From Marinilabilia sp. UBA5340 (GTDB lineage: Bacteria > Bacteroidota > Bacteroidia > Bacteroidales > Marinilabiliaceae): a stretch of 39,249 bases of DNA. How positions within the stretch are numbered: the stretch's first letter is position 1; each line of letters opens with the position of its first letter. The notes below the pieces were generated by a model, which saw nothing but the letters and a program-made list of their open reading frames with translations, was not told the DNA's origin and searched no databases. The translations under genes were made by a program, and so were the position numbers. Shown piece after piece: positions 6,853 through 15,309 of this stretch. The stretch covers positions 30,305 through 69,553 of the forward strand of contig DHQK01000276.1 in assembly GCA_002411085.1 (NCBI GenBank), given 5' to 3'.

Positions 6853-7944
6853 TTATTTCGTTTTAGCCTTGTTCATGATCTTATTCTGCCGACTAATAGA
6901 CTCTTCATGAATGGACTCAAAAATACGGGTAATAAACTCTTCGTCCAAACCTCGCTGGTTTCCGCGCTCTTTGCGGTTGTTCATAATTTCATCGTATCGG
7001 CGGGTCTGTAAAATAGTAATGTTATTCTCATACTTGTATTTTCCGATGGCCTCGGAGATATTCATACGTTCTTTAAGCAGATCCAGTAATTGATCATCGA
7101 GTTTGTCTATCTGCTTTCGGAGTTCATCCAGCGTTACGCGTGGTGTATCTCCAATTTTTGGACGCCGGAGAATCAGGTTGTCCAGTATTTCTTTTAAATG
7201 TTCAGGAGTGACTTGTTGTTTGGCATCACTCCATGCTTTATCCGGACAAGTATGTGATTCGATGATCAGACCGTCAAAGTTGAGATCCATTGCTTCCTGC
7301 GAAATATCGGCAATCAGTTCTCTTTTACCTCCAATATGGCTGGGATCCGTAATAATGGGTAATTCGGGTATCCTCCGACGCAACTCAATAGGAATCTGCC
7401 ATTGGGGATGGTTTCTGAATTCCGATTGATCGTAAGAACTGAATCCTCTGTGGATGGCAGCAATTTGAGTAATTCCGGCCCGGTTGATACGTTCAATGGC
7501 ACCGATCCATAATTCCAGATCAGGATTCACGGGGTTTTTCACCAATACCGGGATATCCATCCCTTTGATAGCATCAGCAACCTCCTGCACAGCAAATGGG
7601 TTTGCTGAAGTGCGGGCGCCAATCCATACCAGGTCAATTCCGAACTTTACAGCCTCATATACGTGATGTGCTGTGGCAACTTCTACGCCCACAAACATGC
7701 CGGTTTCTTCTTTGACTCTTTTGAGCCAGGGGAGGCCCACGGTTCCTACACCTTCGAATGCTCCCGGCCGGGTGCGGGGTTTCCAGATACCTGCTCTGAA
7801 TATTTTTACGCCCTGTGCTGCCAGTTCTTTTGCGGTGGTCATTACTTGTTCTTCCGTTTCGGCACTACAGGGACCGGAGATTATGATCGGACGTTTCAGT
7901 TCCAATCCGGGAAGTGTAATTGGTGAAATGTTTAAATTATGCAT
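6853..7944 (-). CDS. Bifunctional DAHP synthase / chorismate mutase
   Basis: 363 aa fusion. Residues 1 to about 262 are a type I-beta (KDO8P-synthase-like) 3-deoxy-D-arabino-heptulosonate 7-phosphate synthase: ISGPCSAET with metal ligand C26, AGIWKPRTRPGAFEG, IHRGFSSY and DPSHIGGKREL. Residues 271-355 are an AroQ-type all-helical chorismate mutase: LDELRKQIDKLDDQLLDLL, RMNISEAIGKYK. One protein thus makes the first pathway intermediate and commits chorismate to Phe/Tyr. In fusions of this kind the mutase domain commonly serves as the allosteric sensor of prephenate; that is expected, not shown. Spacing is 2 nt from the upstream aminotransferase and 20 nt to tyrA. Confidence 0.93.
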   Translation of the reverse strand: MHNLNISPITLPGLELKRPIIISGPCSAETEEQVMTTAKELAAQGVKIFRAGIWKPRTRPGAFEGVGTVGLPWLKRVKEETGMFVGVEVATAHHVYEAVKFGIDLVWIGARTSANPFAVQEVADAIKGMDIPVLVKNPVNPDLELWIGAIERINRAGITQIAAIHRGFSSYDQSEFRNHPQWQIPIELRRRIPELPIITDPSHIGGKRELIADISQEAMDLNFDGLIIESHTCPDKAWSDAKQQVTPEHLKEILDNLILRRPKIGDTPRVTLDELRKQIDKLDDQLLDLLKERMNISEAIGKYKYENNITILQTRRYDEIMNNRKERGNQRGLDEEFITRIFESIHEESISRQNKIMNKAKTK

Positions 7945-7946
7945 GG

Positions 7947-9110
7947 TTAATTGGTTATTATGTTTTCAATTCTGTTAATGGACTCTTGTAATTTTTCTTC
8001 GTTGGTGCAGAGCGAAATTCTGATATGTTTTTCACCCTGATTTCCGAAAATAAACCCTGGGGTAATAAACACATTGGCTTCATAAAGAATTTTATCCGAA
8101 AGCTCTTTGCTGGATGAGTAACTGTCCGGAATTTTTGCCCAGATAAACATACCTGCCTGATCTTCCTGCCAGGTGCACCCAAGTAATGACATGATCTTTA
8201 ATACCAGTTTTTTTCTTTTTTTGTAAACTTTGTTGACTTCTTCGTACCATTTCTGCTCCAGATTTAAAGCCCGGGTTGCTGCTTCCTGCATGGGACGGAA
8301 CATTCCTGAGTCCATATTGCTTTTAATACGCAAAATGTATTTAATGAATTCAGGGTTAGAGGCTGCCATCCCAATTCTCCACCCGGCCATGTTGTGCGAT
8401 TTACTTAGAGAATTAAGTTCAACAGCCACCTCTTTGGCACCTGGAATTGCTAAGATGCTTTGCGGCTCCTTATTAAGAATGAAACTGTAAGGATTGTCGT
8501 TACATATCAGAATGTCATTTCTTTTGGCAAAGTTTATCAGCTTTTCGAAAAACTCTTTACTTGCCTTAGCACCCGTGGGCATATTGGGGTAGTTGACCCA
8601 CATAATCTTTACTTTTGAAAGATCCTCTTTTTCCAGCGCCTCCAGGTCTGGTTGCCAGTTCTTCTCTTCCAGTAGGTCATAGGTGCGTTCTTTAGCTCCC
8701 ACAATTTGGGTTACTGCAGAATAAGTGGGGTAGCCGGGGTTGGGAACCAACACTTCGTCTCCGGGATTGAGAAAAGCCATAGATATATGCATGATTCCTT
8801 CTTTGGATCCCATCAGAGGTAATATTTCAGACTCAGAATCCAACTCCACCTGGTAAAAACGTTGATACCATCTGGCAAAGGCATCTCTTAATTCAGGGAT
8901 ACCTATATATCCTTGATATCCATGTGTGTCGGGGCGCAGGGCTGCCTGATTTAATGCTTCCAGTACTTCAGGAGCCGGCGGTTGATCGGGGTTTCCAATC
9001 CCCAGATTGATAACCGGTTTGCCTTCCTGAATCATTTTTGCAATTTCTTTTAGCTTCAGAGAGAAGTAATACTCTTTTACTTCACTTACTCTTTGGGCTG
9101 GTTGTATCAT
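7947..9110 (-). CDS. Class I/II PLP aminotransferase of the aromatic operon
   Basis: 387 aa when started at the ATG at 9110, 11 nt after the pheA stop. The frame stays open to 9197, but a start there would run 76 nt into pheA and add a tail unlike the family. Fold-type I motifs: NLGIGNPDQPP, NPGYPTYS, NYPNMPTGA and the PLP lysine in SLSKSHNMAGWRIG (K237). Position between pheA and DAHP synthase/chorismate mutase points to transamination of phenylpyruvate and hydroxyphenylpyruvate, the last step to Phe and Tyr. By sequence alone an aspartate or LL-diaminopimelate-type aminotransferase role cannot be excluded. Confidence 0.88.
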   Translation of the reverse strand: MIQPAQRVSEVKEYYFSLKLKEIAKMIQEGKPVINLGIGNPDQPPAPEVLEALNQAALRPDTHGYQGYIGIPELRDAFARWYQRFYQVELDSESEILPLMGSKEGIMHISMAFLNPGDEVLVPNPGYPTYSAVTQIVGAKERTYDLLEEKNWQPDLEALEKEDLSKVKIMWVNYPNMPTGAKASKEFFEKLINFAKRNDILICNDNPYSFILNKEPQSILAIPGAKEVAVELNSLSKSHNMAGWRIGMAASNPEFIKYILRIKSNMDSGMFRPMQEAATRALNLEQKWYEEVNKVYKKRKKLVLKIMSLLGCTWQEDQAGMFIWAKIPDSYSSSKELSDKILYEANVFITPGFIFGNQGEKHIRISLCTNEEKLQESINRIENIITN

Positions 9111-9121
9111 TTCTTGTGATT

Positions 9122-10042
9122 TTAGATCGACAACAATGCTTGTTGAATTTTTTCTTTTTTTGGTGTTTCGCCATTGGTGGACTGGGTAACCTGACAAGCT
9201 TCATATTCCCCAAGTATTCTCATTTTCTTGCATAAAGGCCGAATGGCATCCAATGATTGTAAATATCTTTCATAATCATTGTACATTACATCTATATAAA
9301 AAAGATACTCCCATTCTACTCCCACAACAGGCAATGATTGTATCTTGGTCAGGTTGACATTGTAAAATGCCAGGATGGTGAGAACTTTAGAAAGGCTGCC
9401 TTCTTCGTGTGGAAGCGAGAAAACCAACGAAGACTTATTGATGCGGTTTTGTTCCAGTAGTTCTGCTTTTTCTATTCTGTCCTGCTGCCCTATTATCAGA
9501 AACCGGGTATAATTGTGTTTATTTGTTTCAATTCCTCTTTCAATAATCTCCAGATTATATAAATCAGCGGCCAGGGAAGATGCGATGGCACCGATGCCTT
9601 TAAGTTGTTGGTCGGAAATGACTTTCGCACTGTAGGCCGTATCTTCGCTTTCAATAAGTTTGATGTGAGGATATTTTTTAAAGAAGGCTTCACATTGAGC
9701 CAGTGCCATCGGGTGGGAGTGTACCTCTTTTATATCGTTGATTGATTGCCCTGGCAACGTCATTAGATGGTGTTTTATTCTTAATTTGTGTTCGCCATGA
9801 ATAAAGAAGCCCGACTCACGGAGCATTGTGTAATTAGGAAGAAGGCTTCCTACCAGGGTGTTTTCTATAGCCATTATTCCCAGAGTATCGGGGTCGTTAT
9901 GCATGGCATCGAACACTTCCTGGAAAGTGTGACATGCAACTGGTTGAACCTCCTTATTCCGGAACCAGGCTCTGGCGGCAATTTCATGGTTGGCGCCCGG
10001 AATTCCCTGGATTGCTACTTTTATGGTTTCTTTTTTACTCAT
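9122..10042 (-). CDS. pheA: Prephenate dehydratase
   Basis: 306 aa. It converts prephenate to phenylpyruvate. Residues 6-184 form the PDT domain, starting VAIQGIPGANHE and including GIMAIENTLVGSL and the catalytic TRF motif (179-181) in NYTRFLIIGQ. Residues 204-280 form the ACT domain (SLPHEEGSLSKVL and KIQSLPV, the latter replacing the usual ESRP), which in this family binds phenylalanine for feedback inhibition. There is no chorismate mutase domain; that activity is in the DAHP synthase fusion three genes on. First structural gene of the operon: the terminator at 10052-10080 and a Phe/Tyr leader peptide lie directly upstream. Confidence 0.95.
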   Translation of the reverse strand: MSKKETIKVAIQGIPGANHEIAARAWFRNKEVQPVACHTFQEVFDAMHNDPDTLGIMAIENTLVGSLLPNYTMLRESGFFIHGEHKLRIKHHLMTLPGQSINDIKEVHSHPMALAQCEAFFKKYPHIKLIESEDTAYSAKVISDQQLKGIGAIASSLAADLYNLEIIERGIETNKHNYTRFLIIGQQDRIEKAELLEQNRINKSSLVFSLPHEEGSLSKVLTILAFYNVNLTKIQSLPVVGVEWEYLFYIDVMYNDYERYLQSLDAIRPLCKKMRILGEYEACQVTQSTNGETPKKEKIQQALLSI

Positions 10043-10051
10043 AGTTTGGAT

Positions 10052-10080
10052 AAAAAAAATCCCGCCTTAAGGGGCGGGAC
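10052..10080 (-). terminator. Attenuator terminator of the aromatic operon
   Basis: TCCCGCC (10079-10073), loop CCTTAA, GGCGGGA (10066-10060), then eight Us on the minus strand. It sits between the leader peptide stop and the pheA ATG, only 9 nt from the latter. Confidence 0.92.
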
Positions 10081-10104
10081 GCATATTTTGAAATTTCGTT
10101 TTCG

Positions 10105-10188
10105 TTATTGATTATGCATGAGCCTGCCCCTTCTGGTTGTTTTACCAAAAAAATAAAAGAAGAAATAAAAGAAAGAATAGGCATGCAT
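10105..10188 (-). CDS. Phe/Tyr leader peptide of the aromatic operon
   Basis: A 27-aa ORF. Residues 4-14 are YSFFYFFFYFF: seven Phe and three Tyr in eleven codons, followed by GKTTRRGRLMHNQ. It starts 33 nt or so from the predicted transcription start and stops 25 nt before the terminator. The composition matches only a control peptide for phenylalanine and tyrosine supply, comparable in role to enterobacterial PheL but with both amino acids. It has no signal peptide logic (the basic residues follow the aromatic run). The RNA encoding residues 1-4 and 20-25 takes part in the attenuator stems. Confidence 0.88.
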   Translation of the reverse strand: MHAYSFFYFFFYFFGKTTRRGRLMHNQ

Positions 10189-10226
10189 TAACATGGTAAT
10201 ATTGTCTTTGATTAGCTTTACTGATG

Positions 10227-10257
10227 CAAAAATAGATATTTATTCACTCTAAAACAA
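10227..10257 (-). promoter_or_regulatory. Promoter of the aromatic amino acid operon
   Basis: On the minus strand TTG (10257-10255), N20 and TATTTTTG (10234-10227). The predicted transcript starts near 10221 and reaches the leader ATG after about 33 nt. Confidence 0.7.
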
Positions 10258-10368
10258 TAAAATTGCAAAAAAATAACGTGTTTTACTTATAAAATTAAAG
10301 TTGGACTGGTGATGAATATCATCTAAGATCGTTCAAAGTTTATATTAATCATGTTAATAAAGTAAAGT

Positions 10369-12192
10369 TTATGCGTAATATTCTTCGTCATGCTCTGTTT
10401 CATTGAGTGCTTTGAATGAGGTGGTTGCATTGAGGAGCTGATGCGACATACCCTGGAGTTTATCGGAGGTGATGTTAATCTCATCTGCACTTGACGCATT
10501 TCTCTGGGTAATCTGATTGAGTTCCTGAAGTGCCTGGTTTATTTGCTGAACTCCTCCTACCTGTTCCACTGAGGCGGCAGAAATTTCACTCACCAATTCC
10601 GCTGTTTTTTCTATTTGTGGGGTGAGCTCATCCAGCATTTCAGTTGAGAGCCGTGAAGCCTCAATGGTTACTGCTGATACTTTACTTATCTCCTGTGCAG
10701 CGGCCTGACTTCTTTCAGCCAGCTTCCTTACTTCTGCTGCAACTACTGAGAAACCTCTGCCTTCTTGTCCGGCACGGGCAGCTTCAACGGCGGCATTCAG
10801 TGCCAGTATATTGGTTTGAAAAGCAATATCTTTAATTACAAGTATCTTGCTGGTTATTTCTTCCAGGTGTAAGGCAGCTTCCTGGCTTCGTTTATTACTT
10901 TCACGCATCTTGGCCGCTGCCCGGGCTGATATATTTTCAGTTTCTTTTGAGTTTTGAGTGTTTTGTTCGATAACGCTGTGCATCTCCTCCATGGATGAAG
11001 AAACTTCTTCTGCTGAAGATGCTTGTTGGTTCGCACCTTCGGCAAGATCAAGCGCCTTTTCATTCAGTTGTTCACTATAGTCGGCTACTGTTCTGGAAGT
11101 ATTGATGATGTTTGAAATAAGTTTGTTCAGATTGCTGGTCATATTATTAAGTGCACTGCCCAAACGTCCTATTTCATCTTTTCGGTCTGCTATTATTTTG
11201 ACGGTAAGATCTCCGGCAGCTACTTTTTCTGCATGCTCAATTCCCTGTATGATTGGACGGCCAATTGAATTCGAAAGAACAACTATTAGAGTAACCCCTA
11301 AAATGATGGAAAGAATCAATGTGATGATTTGGATATTTCTTTGCCTGTTAGTGATTTCATTGCTGTTGTTCCCCACTACCATAATTTGATCCATCCCTAT
11401 GTCAGAGGAGGCACGAACCTCCCACATTACGTTTTTTGCTGCTTCATAGTTTTTTAATTCGGCAATGCGCATCTCTTGATAGGTGTTCAGAAAATTATCA
11501 GCAATTTCAAAGAAATTTTCTGTGAGGGTTTTTAATTGTGTCCTTTTAGGTAGCCGCGTTATTTCCTCTTCCAATACCTGAAGTTCTTCGCTGATATGTA
11601 TCAGGGCAACACCATTGCGGTGCAATAAGTGATTATTAATTGCAGCTGCGGTTTGATTGAGTTTGGATGTTATTCGGGTATCGTTGAATGAATTGTTGCT
11701 TGCTGTGTTATTAATTTTTGTTATGAGGTTATTGAATTGTTGCTGCAGGTTTTCGAATTGCGAAGTAATATCCAGGTAGTTCTCCCGTGTCTTCTTGTAA
11801 GAGGTAAGATGGTCTCTCAAAAGATCAAGATAAACCCCTTTGTCCTTTAACTCTTCCTTTCGGTTAGTCGTTAATTTGTATAAATTATCAAAGGCAGTGC
11901 TGGTTCGTTCTATTGTGTTGTCTGTCTGGATTTTAAAGTAAGAGTTTTTGGTAAAGTCATAAGAACGTCCAAATTTACTTGTTTCCTGCCAGTAACGCAT
12001 CAGGTAATTGACTTCATAGACAGTTGGAATATGTGTTTCAGAAAGCTCTTTGGATTGTCTGGAAATTCGGGAGAGGTTGCTCAAAAGAATGATTCCGGTA
12101 ATAACAGAAATTGCAATAATAACAGTAAAACCCAGTCCAATTTTATGACGTATGCTGATATCCCGCCAATTTAATTTGGTGTTTTGGAACAT
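10369..12192 (-). CDS. Methyl-accepting chemotaxis protein
   Basis: 607 aa transmembrane chemoreceptor. TM1 at about 18-38, a roughly 245-residue periplasmic region rich in helices (four-helix-bundle-like, with Asn/Thr-rich linker), TM2 at about 287-306, a HAMP domain at about 307-360, then a long cytoplasmic coiled coil whose tip carries the near-invariant DIAFQTNILALNAAVEAARAG segment. Candidate methylation sites lie in QQASSAEEVSSS and the mirror helix. The C-terminus EHDEEYYA is not the NWETF-type CheR tether. No che genes are in the window, so it is an orphan receptor here. It is divergent from a XylF-like binding lipoprotein (105 nt apart), which may be its ligand-presenting partner. 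Confidence 0.93.
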   Translation of the reverse strand: MFQNTKLNWRDISIRHKIGLGFTVIIAISVITGIILLSNLSRISRQSKELSETHIPTVYEVNYLMRYWQETSKFGRSYDFTKNSYFKIQTDNTIERTSTAFDNLYKLTTNRKEELKDKGVYLDLLRDHLTSYKKTRENYLDITSQFENLQQQFNNLITKINNTASNNSFNDTRITSKLNQTAAAINNHLLHRNGVALIHISEELQVLEEEITRLPKRTQLKTLTENFFEIADNFLNTYQEMRIAELKNYEAAKNVMWEVRASSDIGMDQIMVVGNNSNEITNRQRNIQIITLILSIILGVTLIVVLSNSIGRPIIQGIEHAEKVAAGDLTVKIIADRKDEIGRLGSALNNMTSNLNKLISNIINTSRTVADYSEQLNEKALDLAEGANQQASSAEEVSSSMEEMHSVIEQNTQNSKETENISARAAAKMRESNKRSQEAALHLEEITSKILVIKDIAFQTNILALNAAVEAARAGQEGRGFSVVAAEVRKLAERSQAAAQEISKVSAVTIEASRLSTEMLDELTPQIEKTAELVSEISAASVEQVGGVQQINQALQELNQITQRNASSADEINITSDKLQGMSHQLLNATTSFKALNETEHDEEYYA

Positions 12193-12271
12193 AATAGAAA
12201 ATTTTGGTCACGTAAAAATATATACATTTTTTAATGTTTAGGCATTTATTCCGATTTTTTTTTAATATTTG

Positions 12272-12279
12272 TATTTTTG
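12272..12279 (+). promoter_or_regulatory. -7 box of the XylF-like gene
   Basis: TATTTTTG is a perfect -7 element 18 nt before the ATG at 12298. No good -33 TTG is at the expected distance. It overlaps the earlier in-frame ATG (12277), which argues against that start. Confidence 0.5.
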
Positions 12280-12297
12280 TGTAAAATATCCAGTATT

Positions 12298-13299
12298 ATG
12301 AATATAAAGAATCTTTTTTGTTCGTTCGCCTGCTTCTTTCTTTTGTTTTCCTGTTCAAATGAGCGTGATTTAAAAGTTGGATATCTCAATCCAGCCCAAA
12401 ATCGGGTGCGGTTTGTGAAGGAAGGTGATTTTATGGCCGAAAGATTGAAGGAATACAATATCTCAACTGAAATACGGCATGCCGAGGATAACGATCTTAC
12501 CCAACTTGAGCAGGGGTATGAATTGCTTGATATGGGTGTTGATCTTTTAGTTATTGCAGCGGTAAATGGGAATACTATTGCTCCCCTTGTTCGCGATGCC
12601 CGGGATCAGGGAGTTATGGTAGTAGCTTATAATAGGCTGATAAACAATGCGGCTTATGATATGTTCGTTACCGGAGATAATGAAGAGATCGCACGAATAT
12701 TTTGTGAGGGAGCATTGGCTGCCGTGCCTTCAGGTAATTATGTGGTTTTGGCAGGGGATCGTTTTGATCGCAATGGGTTTGAGGTTAAAGCGCATGTGGA
12801 TTCCTTGTTGAAACCGCACGTGGAGAATGGAAAAATCAATGTGGTTTTTGAAACTTATATTGAAGGTTGGAACGGAGATCGGGCTGCTTATGAATTTCAG
12901 CAGGTTGTTGACGCTTATGGGATGGATGTGGATGCTGTAATTAGTTGTAACGATCCCATGGGATTGGGAGTAGTTGATGTGTTGAATAAATATGGCATTT
13001 CTGATAAAGTTTTTGTTACGGGGCAGGATGCACTCTTAGAGGCCGTGCAAAGTATTTACAGGGGAGGGATGAATCTTACTGTGTATCATCCGCACAAAGA
13101 GTTGGGCGTTAAAACTGCTGATCTTATTGCCGGAATTCTTCAGGGAGGAAAGAATCCTGAAGATCTGGCTAATGCTGAAACTTTTAACGGCACTGAAATT
13201 GTTCCAACATTTAGGGTTAAATCAATGGGGATTACAAAAGATAATATTCAGGAACTAGTTGATTTGGGCGAATATTCCTGGGATGAGATTCAGAATTAA
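12298..13299 (+). CDS. XylF-like sugar-binding lipoprotein
   Basis: 333 aa from the ATG at 12298, giving a lipoprotein signal with lipobox LLFS|C (C19). The body is a type I periplasmic binding protein of the RbsB/XylF group: VGYLNPAQNR, DLLVIAAVNG, VMVVAYNRLINNA, GDRFDRNGFEVKA, CNDPMGLGVVDVL, VTGQDALLEAV and MNLTVYHPHK follow the xylose-binding protein closely. No ABC permease or ATPase gene is near; instead a chemoreceptor is divergent from it. A sensory role (ligand capture for chemotaxis) is therefore more likely than transport, but a distant transporter cannot be excluded. The 3' end overlaps uup by 4 nt. Ligand probably an aldopentose or other sugar. Confidence 0.88.
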   Translation: MNIKNLFCSFACFFLLFSCSNERDLKVGYLNPAQNRVRFVKEGDFMAERLKEYNISTEIRHAEDNDLTQLEQGYELLDMGVDLLVIAAVNGNTIAPLVRDARDQGVMVVAYNRLINNAAYDMFVTGDNEEIARIFCEGALAAVPSGNYVVLAGDRFDRNGFEVKAHVDSLLKPHVENGKINVVFETYIEGWNGDRAAYEFQQVVDAYGMDVDAVISCNDPMGLGVVDVLNKYGISDKVFVTGQDALLEAVQSIYRGGMNLTVYHPHKELGVKTADLIAGILQGGKNPEDLANAETFNGTEIVPTFRVKSMGITKDNIQELVDLGEYSWDEIQN

Positions 13300-15167
13300 G
13301 CCTCTTTTTCACTTAATTCCAACCATCGCATCTCGCACTCATCCAGCTCACTCATGATATCGCCAAGAGCAGAAGAGGTTTGTAGCAATTCTTCTCCGTT
13401 TAATTTTCCGGAGTTGAGTTGTTCCTCCATTTCGCTTTTTTTGTTTTCCAATTCCTCAATCTTTGCCTCCAGAGCCTCCAGCTCTTTTTTCTCTTTGTAG
13501 GTTAGTCTGGTTTTGTCCTGTTGGCGGGCAGGTTTATTTTTTTTCGGTTCTTTTGATGTGGAAGCAGATGATCGCTGTTCTTTAATTTCCTGCTTCTTTT
13601 GTGTGTAATAGTCTGTGTAATTGCCCGGGAAATCTTTAATTTTTCCGTTTCCTTCAAATACAAAGAGATGATCGGTCACTTTATCCAGAAAATAGCGGTC
13701 GTGTGATACAACCATTACACAACCGTCAAACTGCTGGAGGTAATCCTCCAGAATGTTTAGTGTCAAAATATCCAAATCGTTGGTGGGCTCATCAAGTATC
13801 AAGAAGTTTGGATTTTTCATGAGGACGGTCATCAGATAAAGACGTTTTTTTTCTCCTCCGCTGAGTTTTTCCACCAATACATTGTGCATCTCGTTGGGGA
13901 ACATAAAGTATCTCAGGAATTGTGATGCCGACATGGACTGGTCTTTTCCCAGTTGGATATGATCTGCAATATCAGTAATAATATCCAGTACCCTCTTTGA
14001 GTTGTCAAGGTTAAGGCCTTCCTGACGGTAGTATCCGAATACCAGCGTTTCACCAGGCTCTACTTCTCCGCTGTCAGGTTCCAGTTTTCCCGTTAATATG
14101 TTTAGAAAGGTGGATTTTCCTGTTCCGTTCTTTCCAATGATACCAACTTTTTCGCCGCGTACAAATTTGTAAGAAAAATCATTGATCAGTTCCAAATCAT
14201 CGAAACGCTTGGCGATGTGGTGCAGGTTTACCACTTTTTTACCCAGTCGTGAGGATTTAATGTTGATTTCAAGGCCTTGTTCTTCTGTGTTTTGACCAGC
14301 TGTTTTTTTAAGGTCATAAAAGGCATCTATCCGGTATTTGGCTTTGGTTCCCCTGGCTTGTGGCTGCCGGTTCATCCAGTCCTGCTCTTTTCTCAAAAGG
14401 TTTCGTGCTCTTTCTACCTCCTGGTTTTTCTGGCTTACTCGTTCTGCGCGTTTTTCAAGATAATAGGCGTAATTTCCTTTGTATTGAAAAATAGTCTGAT
14501 CCTGAAGTTCAAATATTTCATTGCACACACTGTCAAGAAAATAGCGGTCGTGTGTCACCATTAAAAGAGTCATCCGGCTTCTTTTGAGGTAATCTTCAAG
14601 CCACTCAATCATTTCCAGATCCAGATGGTTGGTGGGTTCGTCCAAAATCAGAAAGTCGGGATTTGTAATTAAAACCTTTGCCAGGGCAACCCTTTTTACC
14701 TGGCCTCCGGATAATTGGCCCATGGGTTGGTCGAAATTATCGATTTTTAATTGTGACAAGATCTGTTTGGCCCTTTCTTCATAATCCCAGGCGTTGAGTT
14801 GCTCCATGCGCGGAAGCAATTCGTTGAGGCGGTTATGATTGTTTTTCGAAATCGCTTTTTCGTACTGTTGAACTATCAAGGCTGTCTCATTGTCAGAGTG
14901 GAAGAGGGATTCGAGTACTGGTAGTTGTGGGTCAAATTCAGGGTTTTGTTCCAGATACCCCATGACAATACCTTTTCTCCAGGTTACGGAACCACCATCG
15001 GGTGAAAATTTTTCACCGAGAATATTCAGAAGTGTTGTTTTTCCTGTTCCGTTTCTTGCAATCAGAGCGGCTTTGTCTCCTTCTTCAAGTCCAAACGTCA
15101 GATTGTCAAATAAACGGATGTCTCCCCAGTTATGGGTGAGACGCTCAACTGAAAGTATATTGGCCAT
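13296..15167 (-). CDS. uup: ABC-F ATPase, Uup type
   Basis: 623 aa soluble protein with two ABC modules and no membrane domain. Module 1: Walker A ARNGTGKT (37-44), signature LSGGQVKRVALAK, Walker B FLILDEPTNHLDL. A charged linker with SQKNQEVERARNLLRKEQD follows. Module 2: GKNGTGKSTF, LSGGEKKRLYLM, FLILDEPTNDLDI. The last 70 residues form a Lys/Glu-rich coiled coil (KKELEALEAKIEELENKKSE), the DNA- or RNA-binding tail that marks Uup. Uup proteins act on ribosomes and influence transposon excision and replication-linked repair. A TATCTTTG -7 box (15197-15190, minus) precedes the ATG. Convergent with, and 4 nt overlapping, the XylF-like gene. Confidence 0.92.
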   Translation of the reverse strand: MANILSVERLTHNWGDIRLFDNLTFGLEEGDKAALIARNGTGKTTLLNILGEKFSPDGGSVTWRKGIVMGYLEQNPEFDPQLPVLESLFHSDNETALIVQQYEKAISKNNHNRLNELLPRMEQLNAWDYEERAKQILSQLKIDNFDQPMGQLSGGQVKRVALAKVLITNPDFLILDEPTNHLDLEMIEWLEDYLKRSRMTLLMVTHDRYFLDSVCNEIFELQDQTIFQYKGNYAYYLEKRAERVSQKNQEVERARNLLRKEQDWMNRQPQARGTKAKYRIDAFYDLKKTAGQNTEEQGLEINIKSSRLGKKVVNLHHIAKRFDDLELINDFSYKFVRGEKVGIIGKNGTGKSTFLNILTGKLEPDSGEVEPGETLVFGYYRQEGLNLDNSKRVLDIITDIADHIQLGKDQSMSASQFLRYFMFPNEMHNVLVEKLSGGEKKRLYLMTVLMKNPNFLILDEPTNDLDILTLNILEDYLQQFDGCVMVVSHDRYFLDKVTDHLFVFEGNGKIKDFPGNYTDYYTQKKQEIKEQRSSASTSKEPKKNKPARQQDKTRLTYKEKKELEALEAKIEELENKKSEMEEQLNSGKLNGEELLQTSSALGDIMSELDECEMRWLELSEKEA

Positions 15168-15254
15168 AGATATCTGTTTCTTGAAGCAGCAAAGATAATA
15201 AGATTGAGGACAAAGTGAGATGAGATAGAAGTTTGTGGCGGAATGGTTCTGAAG

Positions 15255-15307
15255 ATAAAAAATGAGTTTGAGGAGCAGATTTTTGCTTGTCTGTCCTCAA
15301 ACTCATT
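15255..15307 (-). terminator. Long hairpin terminator (minus strand)
   Basis: AATGAGTTTGAGGA (15261-15274) is a perfect 14-bp match to TCCTCAAACTCATT (15294-15307). The inner CAGA / TCTG extends the stem past a 1-nt bulge. On the minus strand it ends in six Us, so it likely terminates transcripts coming from the aldo-keto reductase gene, about 140 nt beyond its stop. Confidence 0.7.
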
Positions 15308-15309
15308 AT

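Larger units (their letters stand above)
10052..10188 (-). promoter_or_regulatory. Phe/Tyr ribosome-mediated attenuator
   Basis: All classical pairings are present on the minus strand. Protector: ATGCATGCCT (10188-10179) with AGGCTCATGCAT (10125-10114), 10 bp with a 2-nt bulge. Antiterminator: AAGGGGC (10132-10126) with GCCCCTT (10075-10069), 7 perfect bp, using the terminator's 5' arm and loop. Terminator: 10079-10060. A ribosome stalled on the Phe/Tyr codons ends 14 nt before the antiterminator segment. The mechanism is inferred by analogy with the enterobacterial pheA and trp leaders. Confidence 0.85.

Noticed and set aside
9111..9197. 29-residue N-terminal extension of the aminotransferase
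   Set aside because: It lies within pheA coding sequence; the ATG at 9110, just after the pheA stop, matches the family N-terminus.
12277..12297. Earlier ATG for the XylF-like protein
   Set aside because: It overlaps the -7 box and would put seven residues before the lipoprotein signal.
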